In this document: in pieces, positions 40,192 to 52,446 of the stretch
How positions within the stretch are numbered: the stretch's first letter is position 1
How the letters are laid out: every line of letters starts with the position of its first letter
From: Odiellus spinosus
Lineage: Eukaryota; Arthropoda; Arachnida; Opiliones; Phalangiidae
Direction of reading: 5' to 3'
Assembly: GCA_963920705.1 (NCBI GenBank)
Contig: OY987226.1
Location: 18,199,600-18,263,599, forward strand
DNA: 64,000 bases
Position numbers and translations under genes: made by a program
Notes under the pieces: generated by a model
The model's database searches: none
Seen by the model: only the letters and a program-made list of their open reading frames with translations
What the model was told of the DNA's origin: nothing

Positions 40192-43100
40192 TTGGTGGAG
40201 TTCGCTTTTGCCCAGGCGCGATTAATGGTTGGCGGCTTCCCAGCCACGCATTCTCGCTAAGCAGTCGAGCGAATCCCGCCCAGGTATACTCCAGCGCCCA
40301 ATCTAACTCGCCCACCCTCTTCTTTCATAGTCTCACCTTTATTAGAACGCTTTTTATTTTATTTTTTATTTTGGTTATTCTTGGTCGTATTCGCACCAAC
40401 TCGTAATTTTTTATTCTTTGTTTAAAAATGGACATTTCATTTACTAATTATATTACAATCAAAAACCCCTTCCATTGACTAATTACTTAAAATGGCACGA
40501 ATAATTAAATATACTACTTTATTGTTTATCCATTTCACTCGGGATAATAAAGGACTGTAGATTCAGTTTGCGATAAAAGGTCCAATTTTAGCTTTTCAAA
40601 TAAGAATTCTGTTTAGGTTTTTTCAATACGTTAAAAGTGAAATAATTACAATATAAAAACCTCTTTTTGGGGTCCCTAACCCTATAAGAAATGGAACGGG
40701 ATACGTGTAGCGTACCTTCATAAATGCATTGGTGAACTTCGTAGTTCAATTCCCATTATCATCGTTTGACCCAAATATTATAATCTGAAACCATATCCGG
40801 ATATAAATTGAACGTGGTCGTTTGATATCGTACGAGATGCTGAGGGGTAAACCCATTATGCTTAGTAAAAATTCAAATTTTATAAAATTTAGAAAATCTA
40901 ATGCGAACTAGATTCATTTTCCATCTTTTTAAAAAGTCATTGGTTTTTTTAAACCTTGACGCGAAATTCATATTGGGGGGGGGGGGAGAGAAATCTCTTA
41001 ACAATTAGCTTCGGTAGCTCGCTTTCTAATAAGAGTTTCGCTCTCAAGAGGGAGATTGTTCCACCACTCCACCAATCCCCAATCGACACCCCCATACCCC
41101 CAACGTATCCTATGGATGGGTTTCTTCTTCCTCGAACCATCAACCACTTCGTCAAATCGAAGAATCCCTTTTTTTTTATCCCCCGCTCTCCAGCTTCTTC
41201 TATAGATGGTGATGCTTGATCCCTCTCCGCATCTTCTACTCCTTAGTTCTCTGGTTCCGCTGCAGGGCCCCACCAAACATTTTTTTGCCACATTGTAACG
41301 CTCTTCGTTCGCCACAGGGTGCGTTACCCTCGCAACTATAGAGTTCAGTAGAGACGATCATATCTATTTTTAAAGGGAGAATGAAAGAAATTTGATTTTC
41401 ATTATCAATGATTTTATTTCTCTGCCGTTTCGTAATATTGCTAAGCCTTAATGTATAAATACGAATTCTATCCTTATAAAGATTTCATTTTAGTTCATAA
41501 TTGTGAACTAAATTGTGTCTAGCATTATCTGAAAGATAGTTAAAGTGATCTGGTGTCAAATATTAAATATATATTTTAACAGTATGAAAAATATAATTAT
41601 TGTACTTTAGCCTTCGAAAAAATTTACTTTAGTTTGTTGAACCCTACTTAATTATTATTAATAATCACTATATTAATAACAAAAGCTTTTTATTCGGACC
41701 AAAAATTTCAATTCCTTGTAGGAATTATGGGATTATTTTTCTAACATATAGTATTATATAAGACACAAGATTAGGTTTAATAGGAGAATATACGACTTAA
41801 AATATCTCAAATAAAGGATTTTATAGGGTAAATATAAGGAAAAATACCTTTCAAAAAATAATATACCATTTTCCAGTTATACGGAAACGACTTCCTTGCG
41901 AACGTTGAATTTTTTTAAATATTGAAGTTGCCTGAAACCTTTAAGAATTTGGTTGGTTCCCCCACCTCTTTAGGTTGCTCTGGCTCTAATTGTGAAAAAC
42001 AATATATAAAACTCGGCTATCTGCTTACGCAAAACATTAAAGATTTTGAAGGTGCGTTTATATTTTTTAATCTCGAAATGTGTAACTTAAAATTATACGA
42101 TTTTATTGGAAATTTCTAGGAAACACAGGATAATATAGGTCATGTTTGAAAATATAGGATTTTATAGGAAAAATAGGACCACTGGGCTGCCTGTAATCTT
42201 ATATTCTTATCAGATAGTTTGAATTTGCAACTATATCACTAATCCCGATTTCCTAAGAGATTTTTTTACTGAAACCATGAACCAATAAAAACTAGAGGCT
42301 ATTTAAATATTATTGTTTAAATCTATCGCTTCACGATGTTATTGTTCAATGATAACAAAATATATTCCCAATGGAAAAACGGCATAAGATTAAATTACGT
42401 TAGCTTAATTTTGACTTTAGCCTAATTTCAATGATTTCGAGGCGTTATAAACCCGAAAAACAATATTTTTTTAATTCTATTTGATTCCTTTTTCATCTCT
42501 CTCGCGATAACAAAAGCTCTATAGATATAGTTGCTGCAAACTAAATTTGGGACCAACTGTTATTCAACCAAGAGTACGGAGTGAGAGTAAGCCTTGGAGT
42601 AAGCTAGGTCCTATTTATTACACGTAGGATTAAACATTAAAAAAAAAAGTAAGTTGGAGGGATCCGATGAGGAAAGCGGGTCGCTTAAAGCGCGGAGAAA
42701 CGGATGGCTGACTCTAAAAACCCTCTTGCTTGAAATAGGAAAAAAAAAAAAAAAAAAAAATCTTCTTTCTTCCGTTAGCTATACGTTACAAGTCTGCTTG
42801 GGGAACTGTATTGTTTGTTAATACAATTATTTGGCGCCCAGGCGAATAACTGAACCCTCCCCCTCTCCTTCACTCTATCTATACTAAAATTCACCCTAAG
42901 AATGCGTTGAAATTTCATAATTAGAATATCTATTTTCATTAGATTGTAATTGTAGCTACACTTTTGTTCGAGAAAAGTTTACATTCTTGTTTTAGTTGCG
43001 AAGGATGGGTACGAAGTGTTAATATCATAGTTTGGAAAATTCATCATGAACAAAATATAGCGAAATATAAATGGATATAACGAATTGAAAATTCTATAAC

Positions 43101-43254
43101 GAAATTTCGCTGACAACGAATTAATTTTAAATAAATTGACCCTGATGACCGAGATGTCTTGGAAAATTTAATAAATCAGTAACCATCACACTGGAGTTTC
43201 TTCCTAGAGGCTAGCCACTTCCTCAAAGAATGTACACCTGATTTCTGATTTTGC
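40192..43254. other. Gene-free host DNA
   Basis: No gene is supported. Overlapping frames at 40949-41315 lie in GC-richer sequence next to a G-run (40976-40986) and have no recognisable domain. An A-run lies at about 42740-42760. Confidence 0.45.
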
Positions 43255-43560
43255 AGTGAGTTTTTTTTTTTGGGATTTCCGAAATTCGCAGTGGTTTTTA
43301 TGATTTTTGAAATTCGCAGTGGTTTTTATGATTGAAATTTGCAGTGTTTTTTTCTGATTTTTCGAAATTTACAGTGATTTCTTTTTCTGATTTCCGAAAT
43401 TGTCAGTGATTTATGATTTTTCGAAATTTGCAGTAAACGTTTTCTGATTATCGAAATTTCTTACATCTGATATCTGGGATGATTTTGACATTTCTTCAGA
43501 TTTCTTCTGATTTCTAATATTTCTCCGATTTCCGATATTTCTTTGATTTCCGAAGGCAAG
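43255..43560. repeat. Degenerate ~34-bp repeat (GAAATTYGCAGTG)
   Basis: Eight or more diverged units alternate T-rich TTTCTGATTTT stretches with CGAAATTTGCAGTG words, and decay at the right into TTTCTGATTTC-type repeats. Confidence 0.65.
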
Positions 43561-44685
43561 CACTTCTTGGAATCGATTGGTGATACTAATTGGATTTCAG
43601 ACAAGCATTGAAGTTACTAAACTTTTCCATGGAAAACTATAGGTTCTTTTGAGTTTGTTGTTTTTCCGAGATTGAATCGAAATTCGAATATAATGTTTTT
43701 CCCTTATTTGAACAACTTCCAACCCTTTCAGCTTCTTTCTATCCGCGGAAAAGGGTTTAAAATTTTCGTTTGCGAGAGTTTCTATAAGAGCTATATCGGT
43801 GGGGTAACACCCCTTCTCCCTTTACCCCTGGAACCCCCTTGCAAAAAAAGTGATTAAAATTCTGGGATATCGAAAAACCTCTTCCTGGGATTTCTTCTCC
43901 GCTCTCTAGTAGCTGAATTGATTATCATTTACGGACCAGACTCTTCTTCTTAAAGGGCTAGCTCGCTGGCTGTAGAGAGAACGACTGCTTGAGCGGGCTA
44001 CCAGGGGCTTTGGGGGAAAAGGGATAGGCGCGGGTGCTCGCTTCACCCAGAAAGATCCATCAAGATTAAAGCCCTCTAAAAAGTTACCACTATATACGCG
44101 AGAGACTTGAAAAAGTCCCAACCTTTTTCACACACGTTTTAAATTCTAAACGGATGGGTTTTTTGGGTTCTTACTCTGACGATGTTTGGACAAGATAATT
44201 TGTATTATCTTTATTCATAATTTGAAATTATCCACGGGAAGTCTATGATAAATCCAATGAAATCTCGAATATTTAACTGATTATTATTAATAATTAACTT
44301 AATTAACCAAATATTTATTGATTATCTTGACAAAATCCCGACCTCTAGACGATGTACCCTACTATTGTGGTAGGAATTATTTTTCATTATGACGTGATAA
44401 TATTTTTAGAATTACAAATAGTACTAGTTACGAGAATAATTATTACACGCGGGGGTTGCTCTGCATTTTACATAATCGTTGTACAGACCTGTGTCTTACT
44501 CCCTTACCTTATTCAATGGAGGAAAAACGTAATAGTATCCAGAGTTGCTACATAATAGTTCGTGTCTACGAGCGCGGAGAGGAGAGATAGATTTTTTCCT
44601 CGCTCTACCTATGCTAGACCTTTGAGCCTTCATACTCGGGCTGGTCCCAGACTTTTTGCTATCTTATTTATTTTATTTATTCGAT
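43561..44685. other. Gene-free host DNA
   Basis: No gene is supported; short frames at 43672-44121 and 44352-44555 have no known features. Confidence 0.4.
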
Positions 44686-44689
44686 ATGA

Positions 44690-45095
44690 GTTCGTACACG
44701 ACCTGAAAAGTTATGGAATTTGGAAACTGACCCAAAAGGTCAGGATAAAGTCCTGGAATTTTGAAATTGATCCTGATGGTCAGGAAAAAGTCAGGGAATT
44801 TGAAAATGAACCCAAATGGTCTGAGAAAATAAAAATTTTGGTACATGTCAAGGAATTATTTATGATTGGTTGACCAATTAATTGTAACATAATTATTTTA
44901 AACTGGAAATATTTGACTAAAGAATTTTTTCTCGTATTCTGAGTTAACTATCGACCTCGATTGATAAATTATATCATTATTTAGGAATTGCCAAGAGCTC
45001 GCTCATAAGGTTAAATTCATTTAAAATATTAAAATTGGTCAGGGAAATACTAGAAAAATCAGAAATTAACATTTAAATTTTGTACGAACCATGAA
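44690..45095. mobile_element. MITE-F copy 1 with internal minisatellite
   Basis: The left part GTTCGTACACGACCTG and the right end TGTACGAACCATG are inverted repeats. Inside are several 40-bp units of the AAGGTCAGGAAAAAGTC type. The left terminus is more diverged than in copy 2 (48239-48607). Confidence 0.6.
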
Positions 45096-45161
45096 TTCTG
45101 AACCCTTTGGATCTTTACATCCCTTTGAAAATAACACAATTTATATAGGCTAAGTAAAGCT

Positions 45162-45230
45162 ACGTTCACACTAGGTATTTTGAAACCGTTTTCAAACCGT
45201 TTTGACTACTCAAATCAACTTTTCAAGCCA
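45162..45230. mobile_element. MITE-B fragment
   Basis: The end GCTACGTTCACACTAG followed by AAACCGTTTTCAAACCGTTT matches one terminus of the element at 62815. The other end is missing. Confidence 0.5.
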
Positions 45231-46593
45231 AAATTCTGTTGCAATGCTAAATATAATTAGACAATTCAGGCGTTTTTCACTATTCATGATAGATACAGAA
45301 TGGAGTGGGGAACTGAATAATATTTTGCTCTTTATATAATTTAAAATTGACTAATCTTACAATTTCCTGAAAATCAATTCTTTCCGGCAAGTTGTAGTGT
45401 TTATTAATTTAGTGTTGTCGTTCTTGTTAATTTTGTCCGTATATGGGATCTAAAGGTTTTTGGATAAAGTTAAGGTACTTCTCCAGCCAGAAATAAGCGC
45501 CGGGGGTTGTGAGATGAGGGTGGTTCGAGTTTTAAGTTGTTGAAGAGTGAACTATTTCTCGCGTCTCGCGCGATAAGAAAGAATTGGCTCCCTATATATT
45601 GGCGCTAGCTAGCTGCACTACGCACGTTTGCAGGCTGTATAGCTGCTCAACTCAGTTCAGCTCGCTCTTTGCTTAATCACTCCTTTCTATTGTACGTACA
45701 GGGATGATTTTTTCTTCTTCCTTAAATCCCCGAGTGGCTTTTTTTTTGCCAGTCAATAGGCTCCATATTCCTTTTTCTATCTCTTTTACTTATATAAGAT
45801 AGTTTCAAAATTAATCATTGAAAGAGTCGGAGGATTAAACAACATATACGTCCACCCCCCTTATCCTGACTTTACCCCAAAAAGGGATTTCTTTTCGCTC
45901 GCCTTAATTATTTTCAAGCTTTATTAATTTTCTATCAATTGCTGGGAAGGTTTTTATTTATTTTTAATTAAAGTGGTGATGCTACTGATTTTTTACACAA
46001 TCTAACTGAAATTAGAGTAGCCGAAGAAGAAAAATCTTGTAAAAACAATTCAAACGTGTATTTACATATTTCCTTAATTTCTCTATAAAAGTTACAATAA
46101 CAGTAAAAAAAAAAAAATTGAATAAGCATTGTGATCGAGTGACTATTATAAGCCAACAGGTGATTGTCACGCGATCCAGCTGGCTTCTTTCGCGACGTCT
46201 CTTTCGTGAAAGTACCTTAATTTAAGCGTTCTAGAAACATTTTACGTCATTAATTTTATTTCCCGTTTTACTGTTGAAGTTTCTTATTTACGCGTCCAGC
46301 ACCCACAGGTTTAAATTGTTGAAATTGGTTATTACTAAAAGAAAAGCATAAAAATAGAATATTTTCATAGGCCTTCGCTCTTCGAAGAAAAAAAAGTTAC
46401 AGCCTCATTTTTATTTGATTGTTGATTTGAATTCGCAAATTCGTTACTTTTGGTCATATTTCGAAGAGAAAATAGAATCAGTTTCCGATCGAGAGAGTTG
46501 AGAAATTAATGAAGAATGTTTAATTAATGAAGTGAGTTTTCCCGAGCTGTGAAATTCGAAACTCCCAAGTTTAAAATAATAGTAGATACAAAA
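45231..46593. other. Gene-free host DNA
   Basis: No gene is supported. Confidence 0.4.
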
Positions 46594-47202
46594 GCTGCGT
46601 TCGTACTAGGCCTTGTAATCGATTTAAATCGTTTCAAAACGTTTCGCTATAGTCGTGTGAACGGGAAACCTTAGTTTCTCTAATCGATTTGATTAGATTT
46701 CTCGAAACTGCTTTGCGAACCAGTTTCATACTGATTCGGTTTCAACAACCGATAGATGAAGCTACAATAAATCCATTTATAAAGATAATACCAAGAATCC
46801 ATTCAGGTTCCATAAGAATATGGGAGCATAGCTTTAGCCTCTGGTACCATCCTCCCAAACTTTGTAACAAAAGTTCGTCTGCAATTTTCGCAACATTTGT
46901 ACGCTACGCTTAGATCTTTTTTTGGTCGGCTCCATTTTTATTACCCAAAATGATGTCATGGTCGTTAGTGGCGCGTGTTAATAATATAATGTCAGGAGCG
47001 ATTTACTTGAAAAATCGATTCGAAGCAGACGAACTTTTGCTACAAAGTTTGGGAGGATGATTATTGAATCGCGGCCCTCCCATATTCTTATGGAACCTGA
47101 GTGGATTCTTGATAATACGTAATCAAATGACGCTTAAAACGATTCCTGGTGATTTGATTTTACCATTTCAAATTGGTTAAGAAATGCTAGTTTGACCGTA
47201 GC
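46594..47202. mobile_element. MITE-A copy split by a nested MITE
   Basis: Ends GCTGCGTTCGTACTAGG and CTAGTTTGACCGTAGC are inverted repeats. Interior words are shared with 26690, 62490 and 63850. The continuity of the family is broken exactly at the nested element 46792-47111, and the two halves match other copies when that is removed. A 74-codon frame here is incidental. Confidence 0.75.
46792..47111. mobile_element. 320-bp nested MITE (CAAG ends, 7-bp TSD)
   Basis: CAAGAATCCATTCAGGTTCC at the left is complemented at the right end, which closes with GGATTCTTG. ATAATAC is duplicated exactly at 46785-46791 and 47112-47118. A second, inner pair of inverted repeats (about 46847-46882 and 47026-47061) makes a two-step hairpin. 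Termini and stagger match MITE-C. Confidence 0.9.
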
Positions 47203-48238
47203 TATACCATACAATTTATAAGTGTAACCAAGGCTTAGGTAGGATTTTGTTTTTATTAATATTAAATATATATGTGTTTTCATCTTAGTCGAAGAATTAC
47301 AATCAAAAGGGAATTAGCTTAGGGATAAATATATCAGGGAGAATAAGACGACGGAAGTCCGTTGCCAATGACATAATGTACTTCTCCATAATATTACGCG
47401 TATTATTCATTGTTCGTATAAGATCTTCACAAAACACGATATTACACTCGAACTGGAGTGGTTTAAATGCAATGTTACATCACGTATATCCTACAATGGA
47501 TCGAGGTTTCAGTTTAATCCTGTATTAGCCCAAATACTAACTCGCTACGTTTAAAAAAAGAACCTATCGTGGCGTAAATCTAGTGGCCAAAATAAAACTC
47601 CATCGACGCGTCTGATGATTCCACTTCGAATTGGTAGCGACCCCCGAGCTATATCAATACCCGTATCTATTTGATTTTTTACACAGATCAAGCTAGCGAA
47701 CAGCTTCGTAGGCGCTATTCATTCAACATAGACTCGTAGAGAGAAAACTATCACGTCCTAAAACATTAAATACGCTCCATAAAATTCGAATTACGGGTCG
47801 AGAAGCGCTGTCCCCTTTTCAACTTCGGATTTCAATTCTATCGTTTAATAAAATACAATGTAAGGAACCCTCTTTAAGCCAGCTATTGCGTATAGGAAAA
47901 AATATATAATATAAAAACCTAGTTTCTGGTTTTAAATCCGACACCGGCATCATTGTACCACTCGAGAGTATCTCTTCTCTTCCCGTGATTTTCCAAAAAG
48001 GAAGAACTTTCCTTAAACGCTAGAAAACGACCCCACTATATCTGACAATTCGAATACCACGAATAAAAGACACACATTTTAAAGGGATAACCTCGTTCAA
48101 ATTCCTGTTTTATCATAAAGCGGGAATAATAAATATTGACTGAATATTTGTCTGGCTTTAGTGAGTGCGCATCAAGTCCACGACCACCTTCAATGGGAAG
48201 GGGGTAGGAAACAGAAGGCGAGTCTTATTTTCCATAGG
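47203..48238. other. Gene-free host DNA
   Basis: No gene is supported. Confidence 0.45.
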
Positions 48239-48607
48239 CATGGTTCGTGTGCGACCTGGAAAAGTCAGGGAATTTGGAAATTGTCCAAAAAGGTCAGGGG
48301 AAAGTGATTGAATTTGAAAATTGGCTCAAAGGTCAGGGAAAAGTCGGGGAATTTGGAAATTGGCCCAAAAGTTCAGGGAAAAGTCAGGGAGTTTGAAAAT
48401 TGCCAAGAAAGTTCAGGGAAAAGTCTAGGATTTTAAAAATGAACCCAAATGGTCAGAGAAATTGAATATTTGATATCGATAGCAAGGAACTGTTTGTCTG
48501 GTTGACCAATTAATTGTATAAACTGAAATATTTGCCTAAATTGGTCAGTGAAATTAATTATTTATAAATAGTCAGGGAAATTAACTTTAAATTTTGTACG
48601 AACCATG
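48239..48607. mobile_element. MITE-F copy 2 with internal minisatellite
   Basis: CATGGTTCGTGTGCGACC at the left and GTACGAACCATG at the right are inverted repeats. The interior is four to five units of about 38-40 bp with GGTCAGGGAAAAGTC. The repeat unit is the same as at 33230, 44700 and 60480. Confidence 0.75.
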
Positions 48608-48749
48608 TTACGCAAAACCGGGGTCGCAACCAGGTTAGCCAAATTTTTTGCCATTCGCGTCAGCAATTAGACACTTTTTTTTCGTTTAATTTCCTAAACG
48701 GTGCTTTTGGTACCCAATGTCTTAGCCATCAAACGCCCACCTATTCTTT

Positions 48750-48930
48750 TAATAATGTGATTGGCCCGAATTTAAATTTTTATAGAAATTTTACCAAACT
48801 TCATAAATTAATTTAAACACCAAAAAGGTGTCTTGACATGCTCGAATACATTTTTTGGTATGGGGGCTCCGAAAATAAATTCGAAAGCTGTTCCATTTTT
48901 AGTTCCAAGTTTTCCCTTTAAAGTAGAATT
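48750..48930. repeat. Dispersed repeat, copy 1
   Basis: About 180 bp are similar in the same orientation to 50595-50790 (shared words TTAATTTAAACACC and GCTGTTCCATTTT). Function is unknown. Confidence 0.6.
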
Positions 48931-49519
48931 GAAATGAGACTCTCTCTTTGTCGAACCCCCATCTCGTTCGCGAGTCGGACACGGCGCACTCGAGAACGGA
49001 GACAAGAAATTGGCCGTAAACAAGCGTTTTGATTTCCAACGCCCCGATGGAGATAAGCCCCCTCCCCTGTTACGTCGTTTTGTAACAATAGTTGGGGGAA
49101 GGTTCTCCTATCCAGGACTAGCTACATCGCGTCGCGAGCTTCGGATGATGCGCCACAAAATCTTTTTCCCTTTTTTCGATACTTTTGTATCACTAAACGG
49201 GAATAACCGACGAGGCTTTTGTGGCAACATCAAAACCGGAGGTCTTCCGCGGTACAGTTGTTCATTCTATTCTCTATCTTCGTATACCACGTTATATATG
49301 CCAATGACAATGAGTGCCGAGAAATACCGAGAGCAGCCAAAGAGATGGGTGACAACTTTTGACGAAGCCCAAAGCTTCTGTCATATCTGAACAGAAGTTG
49401 CCATACATTGACCTTCGACCCATCAATGTACTTACTGGGGGATTCATAAGACCTGTTCGCACACGCAATTTATTCAAATTATATTGAATTAAATTCAAAT
49501 TAGAGTTTCTTTTATTACT
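48931..49519. other. No supported gene
   Basis: A 126-codon frame (49010-49390) is open on the plus strand but shows no domain, signal or splice support that I recognise. It is the longest such frame in unique host sequence and could hide an exon. Confidence 0.3.
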
Positions 49520-49880
49520 GAATTGCAATTCCTTTATAAATGAATTGCAATTCCTTTATAAATGAATTGCAATTCCTTTATAAATGAATTGCAATTCCTT
49601 TATAAATGAATTGCAATTCCTTTATAAATGAATTGCAATTCCTTTATAAATGAATTGCAATTCCTTTATAAATGAATTGCAATTCCTTTATAAATGAATT
49701 GCAATTCCTTTATAAATGAATTGCAATTCCTTTATAAATGAATTGCAATTCCTTTATAAATGAATTGCAATTCCTTTATAAATGAATTGCAATTCCTTTA
49801 TAAATGAATTGCAATTCCTTTATAAATGAATTGCAATTCCTTTATAAATGAATTGCAATTCCTTTATAAATGAATTGCAA
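49520..49880. repeat. 22-bp tandem repeat, ~16.4 perfect copies
   Basis: Each unit contains the palindrome AATTGCAATT and the word CCTTTATAAAT. All copies I read are identical, so the array is young or actively homogenised. Confidence 0.95.
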
Positions 49881-50594
49881 ATAATTTTCTCTTCGAAAAT
49901 ACAATTTTTTATATTAATTATTAAATTTAGTTTAAAGAATAAGTCCATTGAGGCTACAAACTATAAAGGCACTTGTTAAAAACTTATTAATTGAATGGAA
50001 AAATAAGGCTTCCGTTTTGAATAAATTAAGATTGCGACTGTCACCAGTGATATAGGATTTTAACATTAGAAGCAGTGAGCTTGAATGTAGTATGATGGAA
50101 GGAGGATTATTTAAGGAAAGAAGCGACTAGCTCGCTAGCTAACAGACACGTGTGTTGATCGCGAGGGAGATGGAGGCTGATTAGCCTCGCAGCTAACCTA
50201 ATATCTAATTCTTCGAGGCGAGACTTCAAATCCCTCTGCCTACCGTATGGCAGCTGCGAACCCTCAACACCGCAGCTTATCAATTAAAAAAAAAAAAATC
50301 CTATTGGTTTCGTTTATTATCGTTAGATGGAGATGGACACTCCACCGAGAAGAGATTTTTTAAATTATATTAACAATTGGCGTGTTTTTAACAATTTAAC
50401 TTCAAATTAACATGCCAAAATTAAAATGGCTATGTTTCTCGAACTTGATTAACGATACGTTTAAAATGAAAGGTTTATGATTTTCTGAATTAAGTACTTT
50501 GACGAAAGAGATCGCGCGAAATTTAAGATAGCGTGTCTCCTATCAGAAAGCGCTGAATCAATTATTTGCTGTTACATGGATTACTTATTAGGTG
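49881..50594. other. Gene-free host DNA
   Basis: No gene is supported. Confidence 0.4.
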
Positions 50595-50790
50595 CGCTAA
50601 TAATATGAATTTTTATGATTAGCCCGAATTTATATTTACTTTTATTCAAACTTTACCAAACTTTAGAAATTAATTTAAACACCGAACATGTGTTTAAAAA
50701 TTTGTTTTGAAATTCTCAAATACGTTTTTTGGTAATTCCGAAAATAAATTCAAAAGCTGTTCCATTTTAGCTCCAGGTTTCCCTATATTA
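50595..50790. repeat. Dispersed repeat, copy 2
   Basis: Partner of 48750-48930; diverged by several short indels. Confidence 0.6.
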
Positions 50791-52132
50791 AACATCTTTG
50801 TTTTGACGCGATAGTTCGATTCTTGATTGAAAAAGCGCATTTATTAGTGTTTGACCGACAGACATAGTTACGCATATAGGTATATATAATTCATATATTA
50901 TATATACTTATGTCTCCTATATTAAATGTTTCGCGTAGCAAATACTAAGCAGCTAGCCAATGGGAGATCGTCCGTGTGTTAGGTACAGATGTTAACTCGC
51001 CATATTTTATTCGAACGGGGAGGAAAGATATATAATGTTAGAGTAGGACCACGATAATTTGGCCACTTTTAAAACCGAAAATTGGTTGGCATGACTGCGC
51101 TGGCGGATCCAGCACTCGCTGGTTGGGCGCGGAACACGTTTTTTACATCCATCCATATTATTAAAGTATACATATATTTATTTCATTTCGACATCGTGGT
51201 TTTATAGCCAGGTATAGGCTGTGCACCTCGGCAATCCTCACCCCGCCTCCCTTACTTATACCTGGCGAACCGTCTCACGGTTGGTTGGTGGTCCGAGATG
51301 ATGATACCCGCACCTCGCGACATCCAACACCCAAACCAAGTATCGTAAAAGCTTTGAAAGGTTCCTTTTATTTGTAGTTACTCGTTTTTTGCCTTTAAAT
51401 TGTTCTTGGAAATGAGCTATAGAATTAAAGGGAGCCTGACATGTCGTTGAAAATTATTTCACGTTAGTAAAAATTTCATAACCGATAGAAAAAAGATCCC
51501 ACTAATTAATAGTGTATATTTACTATATATTATTATTTTCTTGTAGCCAACGTGGAATGTATTTTTCGGGTTGAATTTGGGGATTTTACAATCAGATGTG
51601 CACCCGATGGTGCGCGCCACTAAGGTAGATTTAAATTGTATTTAGGCTTAACGCGCCCCTCTACAGATGTTTTTAACTCTTATTAGGTCTAGTTATCTTT
51701 GCCGAATTCAATCTTGCGCTATTAATTAGGTTTCCTAATGACTTAATTACAATTTCATTGCCGAGTGTTATGATAAGATGATTAGTAAAAGGTTTTCATA
51801 ACTCGTTAAATATTTTAAAATTAAAACTAGACGTGTTTAGGAAAATTGGTTCCTAACTCTATAAATAGCATTATTTTCATCTGGAAAGTGATAAAAATAT
51901 TAATATTTCGTATAATTTTCTATAGAAATATTTAAGCTTAAATTTAACGAGTTATTAAACAAAAGTAATTTTTGACAAGTAAAATAACAAATTTTAACGG
52001 TTCGTAATTAATCAGTCATTTTCCAACTTTCAAATTGCGAGTAATATTCTTTAAAGATTCGAATCTTGTCAAATTAATTACTCACCAAGCTCCCGAATTT
52101 AAGAAATTCAAAAACATTCGCCAAGCTTTTTT
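50791..52132. other. Gene-free host DNA
   Basis: No gene is supported. A GC-richer stretch at 51080-51340 holds a 9-bp inverted repeat (CCAGGTATA ... TATACCTGG); I could not match it to any known small RNA. Confidence 0.4.
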
Positions 52133-52446
52133 GTGACGTCGGTTTTACTTTTCCTTTCAACGACCTCCCATAGAATAACGTAATAAATTGGCTTAACCAA
52201 TGAGTGAACATCTTCTAATTTGGTGTAAAAAGGTATAAATCTGAAAATTCCAATAGGATTCAACGAAATACACCAAATGAAATAACTTGAATTCAACAAA
52301 GTTGAGCAAAATATAAAATAGCGTTGGTCGTATTTTGTTAATTTTCCAATTTAGACCAAATTAGAAGATGTGTACTCATTGGGTAAGCCGATTTCTTTCT
52401 TTATTCTATGAGAGCACATTGAGATAAAAAGTAAAAACGACGTCAC
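52133..52446. mobile_element. MITE-D: 314-bp fold-back element
   Basis: Terminal arms of about 100 bp are inverted copies: GTGACGTCG start, CATAGAATAA, AACCAATGAGT-type and CATCTTCTAATTTGG words on both sides, ending CGACGTCAC. Relics of the same family occur near 35270, 56350 and 56990. Confidence 0.75.

Noticed and set aside
51180..51340. Possible small nuclear RNA in a GC-richer stretch
   Set aside because: Short words resemble U1 by eye but no stem set or box order holds up.
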